From Moraxellaceae bacterium (GTDB taxonomy: Bacteria; Pseudomonadota; Gammaproteobacteria; Pseudomonadales; Ketobacteraceae), in NCBI GenBank assembly GCA_002402125.1, contig NVVG01000285.1, positions 1 to 6,994 of the forward strand: a DNA stretch of 6,994 nucleotides, read 5' to 3'. Under the pieces are notes generated by a model, which was not told the origin of the DNA, ran no database searches, and was given only the letters and a program-made list of their open reading frames with translations. Shown here piece by piece: positions 1-6,817 of this stretch; the first letter of the stretch is position 1; every line of letters starts with the position of its first letter. A program made the translations under genes and the position numbers.

Positions 1-160
1 AAAAGAAAGCTCTTTCCTTAGTCTATGTTTAAAGAAATAGCGATGAAGAGTACCTTGGATACTCAGGGGGCCGGATTTGATTGGAGATCATAGGAAAAAG
101 TATTGGAATTAATCTTAAAACTAAGTAAACTGCGCGTATTAATCGATTGAATTGGTTTTG

Positions 161-189
161 TTGTTTTTTTACAAGGAGTTTGCTATACC
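161..189 (+). promoter_or_regulatory. Candidate sigma-70 promoter for the lipoprotein esterase
   Basis: An extended -10 element, TGC followed by TATACC at 184-189, lies 17 bases downstream of a weak -35-like TTGTTT at 161-166 inside a T-rich tract. Transcription would start near 196 and give a leader of about 80 bases. The -35 matches consensus at only three of six positions, so this is a suggestion. Nothing else in 1-278 looks like a gene. Confidence 0.25.
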
Positions 190-267
190 CCACCTCTATT
201 AAAAATCCCTTCGTAACACAATTAAGTCATTTAAATGTAATTATTTTGAAAATGGAACGTAGTAATC

Positions 268-272
268 AGGAG
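268..272 (+). promoter_or_regulatory. Shine-Dalgarno site that fixes a GTG start
   Basis: AGGAG lies six bases before the GTG at 279. No ATG nearby gives a better start, and translation from this GTG yields a complete lipoprotein signal peptide, which supports the choice. Confidence 0.65.
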
Positions 273-278
273 TAGTGT

Positions 279-1598
279 GTGAAAAGTTTCTATGGAAAGA
301 TCTATCAATATTCGTTCGCGAATAAGCTTGCAGCAGGTTTGTTGATAACAGGTAGTCTAGCGGGTTGCGGTGCAACAGAATTTAAGTCAGATTTTTATGC
401 TATTGATGACACGAATAAGTTAGTCGAATATATTGTTGGAGGACAGTCGGTATTGGTAAAGTTCAATTCCGACTTTGGTGTAAATAGTGTAACGTACGTT
501 ACGGAAGTGGAGCTTGATGATGGCGTCGGAGAGGTGCAGACTCTGAGTTTTGATAGAATAGGTAATAATATATTTGGCCAAGCAATCTTAAGCCCAGCAA
601 GCTCTGGTGAATATGATGTTACGTTTAAGTACACCAAAAATGATGTGCTCGATGAGGCTGTTGTTCATACAGAATTAAAGGTAGCAATCCCTTATAACAC
701 AGTTGCCCCAGCAACAGGGCTATCGCCTAATTATGACCTGGGCCTGTTTTATGATGTACCTGAGAATAGTGATGCATCGTTAAGGTATCCGGCCATTATT
801 TACGCTCACGGAGGATACTATTTTTCCAGGAATTTGCTCGACTTTGAGAGTGAAATTCAATACGCCGCTGAGCATGGTTATGTAGGTGTGACGATAGACT
901 ATCGTTTGACACAGGATGCTACTGATCCCCGCCACGAGTCTCACAAATGGCCAGCACAACTAAACGATGTTCAGTGTGCAATTCAATGGGTTCGAGCTAA
1001 TGCGGATGAGTTGCAGGTAGACCCCAATAAAATTGCAGTGTATGGATATTCCTCAGGTGGTCATTTGGCATTGATGGCTGGACTGTCTTCTACCGAAGTG
1101 GCTGTAGCATATAATAGTAATTGTCCAAATAAAGATGAGTCTATTTCAGTTCAGGCAGTGGTCGCTGTATCTATTACGAGTGATCTTACTGACCCCGATG
1201 AGGTTACCGGTGATCTTAATAGAAATGCCGCAAAAACCTATAATCATCTCTATGGGGAAAATCCAACTATGGAAGAGATGAAAGCTGCATCACCTATATA
1301 TAAAGCAGAATCAATCGGGGTTAATAATGTGCCACCAATGCTGGTTTTTCATGGATCAACCGATGAGGTCGTGAAATTCAATAGCTTTGTAAAGCTTCGG
1401 AGTGTTTTTGCGGCGGCAACCACTGATACTAATCACTTCGTAGAACTTGTGGGAGCTGGGCATACCTGGAGTGCTTCTGCTATTGACTTTCAGAGGGAGC
1501 AAGCGTTTTTATTCTTAGATCATTACCTTAAAGATAAGAGTGAGAACACTGATTGCCTTAAGTGGAGCGCTGTGTGTCAGTTGCAGGAAGTCAAATAA
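279..1598 (+). CDS. Lipoprotein alpha/beta-hydrolase, carboxylesterase-like
   Basis: This 439-residue protein starts at GTG, supported by a good Shine-Dalgarno site. Residues 1-30 form a lipoprotein signal: a basic N-terminus, a hydrophobic core and the lipobox LAGC, with lipidated Cys30 followed by Gly. By the Lol rule this favours the outer membrane. Residues about 35-135 look like a beta-rich, Ig-like domain with no identifiable family. Residues about 150-418 form an alpha/beta-hydrolase of the Aes/BD-FAE type. The oxyanion motif HGG is at 177-179, the nucleophile elbow GYSSG has Ser258, the probable acid is Asp362 (HGSTDE) and the catalytic His is His395 (GAGH). It probably hydrolyses ester bonds of an exogenous or envelope substrate; the substrate cannot be read from the sequence. 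A short cysteine-containing tail (Cys426, Cys433) could form a disulfide. It stands alone, with a terminator 88 bases downstream, and is not clearly linked to the aconitase genes. Confidence 0.88.
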   Translation: MKSFYGKIYQYSFANKLAAGLLITGSLAGCGATEFKSDFYAIDDTNKLVEYIVGGQSVLVKFNSDFGVNSVTYVTEVELDDGVGEVQTLSFDRIGNNIFGQAILSPASSGEYDVTFKYTKNDVLDEAVVHTELKVAIPYNTVAPATGLSPNYDLGLFYDVPENSDASLRYPAIIYAHGGYYFSRNLLDFESEIQYAAEHGYVGVTIDYRLTQDATDPRHESHKWPAQLNDVQCAIQWVRANADELQVDPNKIAVYGYSSGGHLALMAGLSSTEVAVAYNSNCPNKDESISVQAVVAVSITSDLTDPDEVTGDLNRNAAKTYNHLYGENPTMEEMKAASPIYKAESIGVNNVPPMLVFHGSTDEVVKFNSFVKLRSVFAAATTDTNHFVELVGAGHTWSASAIDFQREQAFLFLDHYLKDKSENTDCLKWSAVCQLQEVK

Positions 1599-1685
1599 AT
1601 ATACCCTAATCGAGTGTCTTGTTGTGGTTTTACTATGTGTATCAAGGTTCGGTCAAATTCAATTTTGCCATAAAAATTAAAAGTA

Positions 1686-1727
1686 AAACCAAAAAGGCCC
1701 CTGCAGATGCAGGGGCCTTTTTGGTTT
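1686..1727. terminator. Strong bidirectional intrinsic terminator
   Basis: A perfect 19-bp inverted repeat (arms 1686-1704 and 1709-1727) with a four-base AGAT loop. The GC-rich centre is GGCCCCTGC and the outer ends are A-rich on one side and T-rich on the other, so a U tract follows the hairpin on either strand. It can end the esterase transcript on the plus strand. On the minus strand it sits six bases beyond the last recognisable codon of the acnB relic and may be the old gene's own terminator. Confidence 0.9.
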
Positions 1728-1733
1728 CGCAAG

Positions 1734-2384
1734 AAACACTTCGTCGATCTTGGTGCCTTGAACGTCTGAAAGTTGCTTAACATCATCAGGGTCATTAGGG
1801 CAGCAAAGAAGAGGTTCTTTGATCTCGGCCAAATCAATTTCGATAATTTCTTTGTATTCGGCAATTGCTGCTTCGGATAACTTGATGGTACAACCCGATG
1901 CAGAACGCTCTGCAGATGCATCAGAAAGTTTAAATGCTTGCTCGCACGTTAGGTTATCTAGACCCTCAATTTCTAATACGTTACCAGAGAAGATATTTTT
2001 CTTGCCTACTTTCTAAACGGTAAGCAATCCTTTTTGAATCGCGGCGTAAGGGATCGCATTTACTAGGTCACGTAGCGTGATACCTGGCTGCATTTTACCT
2101 TTAAACCGCACCAGAATTGACTCAGGCATATCCAAAGGCATCACACCGGTTGCCGCTGCAAATGCTACCAGTCCTGACCCTGCAGGGAATGAAATACCCA
2201 TGGGGAAACGCGTATGGGAATCGCCACCGGTACCGACAGTATCGGGTAGTAACATACGGTTTAACCAAGAGTGAATAATACCGTCACCTGGACGTAGCGA
2301 TACACCGCCGCGGTTCACGATGAAGTCAGGCAATGTGTGCTGGGTATCGATATCGATTGGTTTTGGGTAAGTAGTAGTGTGACG
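1734..2384 (-). pseudogene. acnB: Relic of canonical aconitase B, middle part only
   Basis: Read on the minus strand from about 2384, this matches the E. coli-type AcnB from the HTxxYPKP segment (E. coli residue about 444), through [12 protein letters not shown] and GGDSHTR (active-site serine region), to KIDEVF (about residue 706). It ends just before the GSC motif that carries the first Fe-S cysteine. All three cluster cysteines and the C-terminus are missing, and so is everything N-terminal at this site. A TAG at 2012-2010 replaces the residue after LLTV, where E. coli has Glu. At about 1859-1854 the frame jumps from AIAEY to KEIIEID, lacking 47 codons of the E. coli protein, without a frameshift. 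The count agrees: 217 codons remain of 264. The residue before the first His is Arg (CGT) where the family has Cys. The open frame up to 2513 has no AcnB similarity before this point. It cannot make an active enzyme. E. coli numbering is recalled, not aligned by program. Confidence 0.92.
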
Positions 2385-2666
2385 CGAAAATTGGTTCAGC
2401 AACAAAAAATGGAAGGGCTGCTCACCGAAACAAGCAGTCGACCTCCTCTTCTCTGGGCAATCTCTGAGCATTATTACTTGCCAGAATTGGTAAGTATTTA
2501 TCTTTGTTTTCAAGGCAAAACCTTAAAGGCCCAAGCAGTTGATGAGACTTTTAAGGTTGTTCAACTAGTGCAAGTGATCATTCATTCCGGCCAAGATGAT
2601 CGCTCAGTTTCCCCTTATATAGGCACAATAAATACTGGTTATTCGTCCCATACACCAAGCTTATCA
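2385..2666. other. Unassigned stretch between the two acnB relics
   Basis: No recognisable gene on either strand. A plus-strand frame stays open from about 2337 to 2684. Its part outside the minus-strand relic would encode about 100 residues (from GTG 2380 or ATG 2410), but neither start has a Shine-Dalgarno site and the translation resembles no family I know. No further AcnB motifs were seen here in either direction. It may be upstream DNA of the old acnB or debris from the rearrangement. Confidence 0.4.
2475..2496. repeat. Operator-like inverted repeat
   Basis: Arms TACTTGCCA and TGGTAAGTA (8 of 9 bases complementary) flank a four-base GAAT spacer. The size and symmetry would suit a dimeric repressor or activator, but no regulator can be named. 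It lies about 170 bases upstream of the promoter candidate, so a role in acnB control is speculative. Confidence 0.3.
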
Positions 2667-2695
2667 TTAACTTATAGGACGTAATGGCGTAGAAT
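2667..2695 (+). promoter_or_regulatory. Candidate promoter upstream of acnB
   Basis: TTAACT (4 of 6 to the -35 consensus) and TAGAAT (5 of 6 to the -10 consensus) are separated by 17 bases. Transcription would start near 2702 and give the intact acnB a leader of about 225 bases made largely of the old gene's relic. A start there would fall inside the AGGAG at 2698-2702, so this promoter and that ribosome site do not fit well together; one of them may be chance. Confidence 0.35.
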
Positions 2696-2707
2696 AAAGG
2701 AGTGTAA

Positions 2708-2884
2708 ATGCGAGTGTGGCCTAGACTTTATGCCTTAAGACGTGAAGTTAAGGCATTCTTAGAATAAAGACCGCTGATCGGCAATACTAAATATTCCACG
2801 CCTGCGAACCAAGACGCTGGCCTTGTAGAGTTGATTAAAAATCACGCGCCTCTGGGCGTGAGTGAATCCGCTTAGGTAAAAGCG
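2708..2884 (+). pseudogene. acnB: Relic of canonical aconitase B N-terminus
   Basis: The solid part is 2804-2884. It reads ANQDAGLVELIKN, then HAPLGVSESA, stop, VKA. This follows E. coli-type AcnB residues 24-36 (ANQMAALVELLKN) and 51-65 (NRVPPGVDEAAYVKA), with 15 codons missing between them and no frameshift. The TAG at 2873-2875 stands where the family has Tyr of AYVKA. Upstream in the same frame, LE-stop-R at 2759-2770 may echo LEEYR, with a TAA at 2765-2767. Further upstream an ATG at 2708 follows AGGAG (2698-2702) by five bases, so it could be the old start codon, although the first residues do not resemble AcnB. The piece has the same strand as the intact acnB that begins 43 bases later, and the opposite strand to the other relic. 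It is closer to the 865-residue AcnB type than to the intact neighbour. The match is short and made by eye. Confidence 0.68.
2730..2756. repeat. Hairpin in the acnB leader
   Basis: A perfect 9-bp inverted repeat, ATGCCTTAA and TTAAGGCAT, surrounds a nine-base loop (2739-2747). It has no T run after it, so it is not a standard terminator. It would fold in the leader RNA of the intact acnB if transcription starts near 2702. Confidence 0.5.
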
Positions 2885-2891
2885 TTTTTTT
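2869..2891 (+). terminator. Weak terminator-like or attenuator-like hairpin
   Basis: CGCTT and AAGCG form a 5-bp stem around a six-base loop, followed directly by seven T residues (2885-2891). A second hairpin, TCACGC/GCGTGA at 2842-2861, lies just upstream. Together they sit 37-86 bases before the intact acnB start. The stem is short, and both hairpins lie within codons inherited from the old acnB, so they may be accidental. Confidence 0.3.
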
Positions 2892-2927
2892 GACAACCAT
2901 TATTAACACTGTGAGTGAGAGATTTGT

Positions 2928-5723
2928 ATGAGTTTGTATTCAGAATACCTAGAAGAAATTGCGGTTCGTAAAAAGGACCTAGGATTGAACCCGCTACCAA
3001 TTGATGGCGAAGCACTGTTGGCCGAAATCATCGCTCAGATTAAAGATACAAAAAATGAGTACCGAAAAGACTCCCTAAACTTCTTTATCTACAACACCTT
3101 ACCAGGCACAACCAGTGCTGCTGGTGTAAAAGCGCAATTTTTAAAAGAGATCGTACTAGGTAAATCTGTTGTTGAAGAAATAACACCAGAATTCGCACTT
3201 GAATTACTGTCACACATGAAAGGTGGCCCGTCTGTTGATGTGCTTCTAGACCTAGCACTTTCTGATAACGACGCGGTAGCAAAACCCGCTGCTGACGTTC
3301 TAAAGACACAGGTATATTTGTATGAAGCCGATTACGATCGCCTTGCAACGGGCTTTAAAGCGGGCAACGCTATCGCTAAAGATATTTTAGAAAGCTACGC
3401 TCAAGCAGAGTTCTTTACCAAGCTTCCTGAAATCAACGAGAAAATCGACGTAGTTACTTATATCGCCGCTGAAGGTGATATCTCTACCGATTTACTATCT
3501 CCTGGTAACCAAGCACACTCGCGTTCAGACCGTGAGCTTCACGGCCAGTGCCTGATCACCCCTGAAGCACAAAAAGAAATTCAAGACCTTCAAAAGCAAA
3601 ACCCAAATGCAAAAGTAATGTTAATCGCTGAAAAAGGCACCATGGGCGTTGGCTCATCTCGTATGTCTGGCGTGAACAACGTTGCTTTGTGGGCCGGTCA
3701 ACAAGCAAGCCCTTATATTCCTTTTGTTAACATGGCCCCAGTTGTAGCAGGTACAAACGGTATTTCTCCTATCTTCCTGACCACTGTTGATGTGACAGGC
3801 GGTATCGGAATTGACTTGAAAAACTGGGTGAGAAAGGTAGACGCAGAAGGCAATACCGTTCTTAACGAAAGTGGCGACCCTGTACTTGAAGAAGTTTATT
3901 CCGTAGCAACCGGTACTGTTCTAACCATCAACACCAAAGAGAAAAAGCTTTATAACGGTGACAAAGAACTTGTAGACGTCTCTTCAGCGTTCACCCCTCA
4001 AAAAGTTGAATTCATGAAAGCTGGCGGTTCTTACGCGATCACCTTCGGTAAGAAGCTACAAACGTTTGCTGCTGAAACCTTAGGAGTTAAGGCCCCGCTA
4101 GTATTTGCATCTTCTAAAGAGATTTCTCATAAAGGCCAAGGTCTGACTGCTGTTGAAAAAATCTTCAACAAGAACGCTGTGGGTGTCGCGTCTAAAACTG
4201 CTTTACACGCCGGTTCTGACGTTCGTGTCAAAGTGAATATCGTAGGCTCGCAAGATACAACAGGCTTGATGACATCTCAGGAGCTTGAGTCGATGGCCGC
4301 TACGGTTATTTCTCCAAGCGTTGATGGTGCTTATCAGTCAGGCTGTCACACAGCGTCTGTTTGGGATAGTAATGCACAAACTAACATCCCTAAACTCATG
4401 TCGTTCATGAATAAGTTTGGCCTGGTCACTGCTCGTGATCCAAAGGGTGTATACCCTGCAATGACTGACGTAATCCATAAGGTATTGAACGATATCACTG
4501 TGGACGATTGGGCAATCATCATCGGTGGTGACTCGCATACTCGTATGTCTAAAGGCGTAGCATTCGGTGCTGACTCTGGTACGGTTGCTGTCGCATTAGC
4601 AACGGGTGAATCAGCAATGCCGATTCCTGAGTCTGTTAAAGTGACGTTCAAAGGCAGCTTGAAAGACCACATGGATTTCCGTGATGTAGTACATGCTACT
4701 CAATCCCAAATGCTAAATAAGTTTGGTGAAAATGTTTTCCAAAGCCGTGTAATCGAAGTGCAAATTGGCACGCTAATGGCTGACCAGGCGTTCACCTTCA
4801 CTGATTGGACTGCAGAGATGAAAGCGAAGGCGTCTATCTGTATTTCAAATGACGAAACGCTTATCAAGTCTCTAGAGCTGGCTAAAGCCCGCATCCAGAT
4901 CATGATCAACAAAGGTATGGATAACGAGGCGAATATGCTTCAAGGCCTAATCGATCTTGCTGACAAGCGTATTAACGAGATCCAGTCTGGTGAAAATCGT
5001 GCGCTTGCTCCTGATGACAACGCTAAGTACTTCGCTGAGTTGGTTGTTGACCTGGATGAAATAGACGAGCCAATGATCGCCGATCCAGATGTGAACAATG
5101 CAGATGTATCTAAGCGATACACGCATGACACTATTCGTCCTATTTCATTCTACAAAGGCACTAAGAAGGTTGACCTTGGTTTTGTTGGGTCATGTATGGT
5201 TCACAAAGGCGATATGCAGATCATTGCCCAAATGCTTAGAAACCTTGAAGAGCAAAATGGTGAAGTTAAGTTCAACGCGCCTCTTGTGATTGCGCCGCCA
5301 ACTTACAACATCGTTGATGAGCTAAAAGCCGAAGGCGATTGGGATGTTCTGAAGAAATATGCGGGCTTCGAATTTGATGACTCCCATCCGAAAAATTCTG
5401 CTCGTACAAAATACGAAAACATCATGTATCTAGAGCGCCCAGGGTGTAACTTGTGCATGGGTAACCAGGAAAAAGCAGAAAAAGGTGACACTGTGTTGGC
5501 AACTTCTACACGTCTTTTCCAGGGCCGAGTAGTTGAAGATGCTAACGAGAAGAAAGGTGAGTCACTGTTAGCCTCTACGCCAGTTGTAGTGCTTTCGACT
5601 ATTCTTGGTCGCACGCCGACTCTTGAAGAGTATAAGAGCGCGGTGAAAGGTATAAACTTGACTTCATTTGCACCTCCGTCAGAAGACCTCAGCAGACCAT
5701 CTATTCCGGTTAAAATGCTTTAA
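2928..5723 (+). CDS. acnB: Aconitate hydratase B, long form
   Basis: A complete 931-residue aconitase B, which isomerises citrate to isocitrate via cis-aconitate in the cytosol. AcnB enzymes often also hydrate 2-methyl-cis-aconitate in propionate catabolism. Residues 1 to about 165 are the HEAT-like domain typical of AcnB, with HMKGG near 95. The swivel domain follows, with DLLSP at 188-192 and GSSR at 242-245. The catalytic core holds GSQDTTG from 440, the CHT motif with Cys473, and GGDSHTR at 533-539. The probable [4Fe-4S] ligands are Cys756 (GSCM), Cys840 and Cys843 (PGCNLC). It is about 65 residues longer than E. coli AcnB (865). Part of the excess is 25 extra residues between the first two cluster cysteines. 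From memory, this long form with GTTSAAGVKA and YTHDTIRP motifs is typical of Bacteroidota, so transfer is likely. ATG at 2928 has only a weak GAG-rich ribosome site, but starting there gives the family's usual MSLYxxYL opening. Relics of the shorter native acnB lie just upstream; a terminator follows 59 bases after the stop. Confidence 0.97.
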   Translation: MSLYSEYLEEIAVRKKDLGLNPLPIDGEALLAEIIAQIKDTKNEYRKDSLNFFIYNTLPGTTSAAGVKAQFLKEIVLGKSVVEEITPEFALELLSHMKGGPSVDVLLDLALSDNDAVAKPAADVLKTQVYLYEADYDRLATGFKAGNAIAKDILESYAQAEFFTKLPEINEKIDVVTYIAAEGDISTDLLSPGNQAHSRSDRELHGQCLITPEAQKEIQDLQKQNPNAKVMLIAEKGTMGVGSSRMSGVNNVALWAGQQASPYIPFVNMAPVVAGTNGISPIFLTTVDVTGGIGIDLKNWVRKVDAEGNTVLNESGDPVLEEVYSVATGTVLTINTKEKKLYNGDKELVDVSSAFTPQKVEFMKAGGSYAITFGKKLQTFAAETLGVKAPLVFASSKEISHKGQGLTAVEKIFNKNAVGVASKTALHAGSDVRVKVNIVGSQDTTGLMTSQELESMAATVISPSVDGAYQSGCHTASVWDSNAQTNIPKLMSFMNKFGLVTARDPKGVYPAMTDVIHKVLNDITVDDWAIIIGGDSHTRMSKGVAFGADSGTVAVALATGESAMPIPESVKVTFKGSLKDHMDFRDVVHATQSQMLNKFGENVFQSRVIEVQIGTLMADQAFTFTDWTAEMKAKASICISNDETLIKSLELAKARIQIMINKGMDNEANMLQGLIDLADKRINEIQSGENRALAPDDNAKYFAELVVDLDEIDEPMIADPDVNNADVSKRYTHDTIRPISFYKGTKKVDLGFVGSCMVHKGDMQIIAQMLRNLEEQNGEVKFNAPLVIAPPTYNIVDELKAEGDWDVLKKYAGFEFDDSHPKNSARTKYENIMYLERPGCNLCMGNQEKAEKGDTVLATSTRLFQGRVVEDANEKKGESLLASTPVVVLSTILGRTPTLEEYKSAVKGINLTSFAPPSEDLSRPSIPVKML

Positions 5724-5759
5724 TCTTGATTTGCTCTTAGTTTGTTATTAGGAGGCTCT

Positions 5760-5777
5760 TTAGTTAAGTTAGTTAAG
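5760..5777. repeat. Tandem 9-base direct repeat
   Basis: TTAGTTAAG occurs twice head to tail in the 3' untranslated region of acnB, just before the terminator. The GTTAA spacing is loosely like ArcA sites, but the position downstream of the gene argues against promoter control. It could be simple slippage. Confidence 0.4.
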
Positions 5778-5782
5778 GTATG

Positions 5783-5819
5783 AAAAAACCCGAGTGCGGA
5801 AACGCTCTCGGGTTTTTTT
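5783..5819. terminator. Bidirectional terminator with GAAA tetraloop
   Basis: Arms 5783-5794 and 5807-5818 pair perfectly over 12 bases (AAAAAACCCGAG). After one T-T mismatch, GCG and CGC continue the stem around a GAAA loop (5799-5802), a stable GNRA tetraloop. There is a U tract on both strands. It ends acnB from the left and the acyltransferase transcript from the right. Confidence 0.93.
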
Positions 5820-5841
5820 GTTTCAGCACTCGTTGGTAAGT

Positions 5842-6735
5842 CTAAGCAGGGGTGTGTTTTTTGTATAGTTTGGGTTCTTTGTTTGGGCGCTTGCTAAAAC
5901 GTCGATATTCCCATTGGTACTGCTCAGGGGCGTCGGATATGAACTTTTCTACCGAGCGGTTGAGGCCTGTGACCGATTCTAGTAAGTCTTTGGAGTAGAT
6001 TAAAGGGTCCGGTTCTTTGAACACAATACGGTATCGACCTTTAGGCAACCGCAAGCAATAGTACCCTAGAGCGATTGCGTCGGTTTTTTGGATCATTTTG
6101 GAGGTGATTACGGGGGTCAGAGCATCAATGCCAAATAGCGGTGCAAAAATCCCACCGGTGCTGTCGGGCTCTTGATCGGGTAATATGGCGACAATTTCCT
6201 TCTTCTTGAGGGACTTAAATAGAGCAATGACTCCGCGATTATTGGCTGGTAGGACTTTAAGTCCGAGCTGAGTGCGCGCTTTGAATATCAAGTCATCTAA
6301 TGCCTTTAGTTTGATCGGTTTGTACATCGTAGTCATGGCATAGTGATGCTGCAAAAAGAATCCAGCCACTTCCCAGTTACCGAGGTGGGGGGCTAGCAAC
6401 ATGATACTTCTATTGTCGGCCATGGCATTTCTAAGTAACTCTTCACCTTCGACTTCCACAATTCTTTTGAGGAAAAATGCAGGATCTTTTGACCATGCGG
6501 CGCCCAACTCAAAGAGCGTGGTTCCTGTTTCCATCATACTTTGCTTAGTTAGTAGCGCCGTTTGTTTGATGGAGTTGTCTGGATAACAAAGTCGTAGGTT
6601 GGTTTCGGTAAAACGTTTTAGTTCGGTGTTGGAGGCCCATAAAAACCAACCCAGTTCTCTCCCAAGCCAGCGATTGACTGGGAGGGGGAGTGAGCCTATT
6701 GTTTTAAAAAAGGCGGCTGCAAGTTTGTCTTTCAC
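5842..6735 (-). CDS. Lipid A biosynthesis acyltransferase, LpxL/HtrB-like
   Basis: This 297-residue protein of the LpxL/LpxM/HtrB family transfers a secondary acyl chain from acyl-ACP onto a lipid A precursor at the inner face of the cytoplasmic membrane. The catalytic HX4E motif is HLGNWE at 117-122. Family blocks follow in the usual order: YKP at 138-140, LPDQEP at 185-190, a glycine-rich GGIFAPLFG at 194-202, and near the end PEQYxWEYRRF at 270-280. A hydrophobic N-terminal patch (GWFLWAS, from 29) may help membrane binding. The length is normal for the family, about 300. The start is GTG at 6735; an in-frame stop lies a short way upstream and no clear Shine-Dalgarno site is visible, so translation may be weak or coupled. 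It lies 82 bases downstream of lpxH on the same strand, which fits a lipid A operon. Which acyl chain and position it uses cannot be told, so no specific symbol is given. Confidence 0.92.
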   Translation of the reverse strand: MKDKLAAAFFKTIGSLPLPVNRWLGRELGWFLWASNTELKRFTETNLRLCYPDNSIKQTALLTKQSMMETGTTLFELGAAWSKDPAFFLKRIVEVEGEELLRNAMADNRSIMLLAPHLGNWEVAGFFLQHHYAMTTMYKPIKLKALDDLIFKARTQLGLKVLPANNRGVIALFKSLKKKEIVAILPDQEPDSTGGIFAPLFGIDALTPVITSKMIQKTDAIALGYYCLRLPKGRYRIVFKEPDPLIYSKDLLESVTGLNRSVEKFISDAPEQYQWEYRRFSKRPNKEPKLYKKHTPA

Positions 6736-6817
6736 GGTATATGGATGCCAAGTAGAGTATAAGGACTATTAGTGTAAGGGTTATTAAAGCGCATATTGGA
6801 AGGGTTGTCGCTAACGT

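Noticed and set aside
25..93. 22-residue plus-strand open frame near the left edge
   Set aside because: No ribosome site and no recognisable sequence. The other forward frames also stop within 40 bases, so no upstream gene tail can be claimed.
1577..1921. 114-residue minus-strand open frame
   Set aside because: It is a different frame from the acnB relic, runs through the terminator and into the esterase 3' end, and has no family features.
2013..2513. 166-residue minus-strand open frame as a gene
   Set aside because: The AcnB match begins only at about residue 44, ends at a TAG inside the homology, and the first 43 residues match nothing. It is a slice of a pseudogene.
1734..2884. Insertion sequence or transposon as the cause of the acnB breakage
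   Set aside because: No transposase motifs, terminal inverted repeats or target duplications were visible around the relics.
2890..2895. Perfect TTGACA just upstream of acnB as a -35 box
   Set aside because: No acceptable -10 element lies 15-19 bases downstream, and the start codon is only 32 bases away.
4346..4672. Minus-strand open frames inside acnB
   Set aside because: They are antisense shadows of the aconitase coding sequence with no start signals or motifs.
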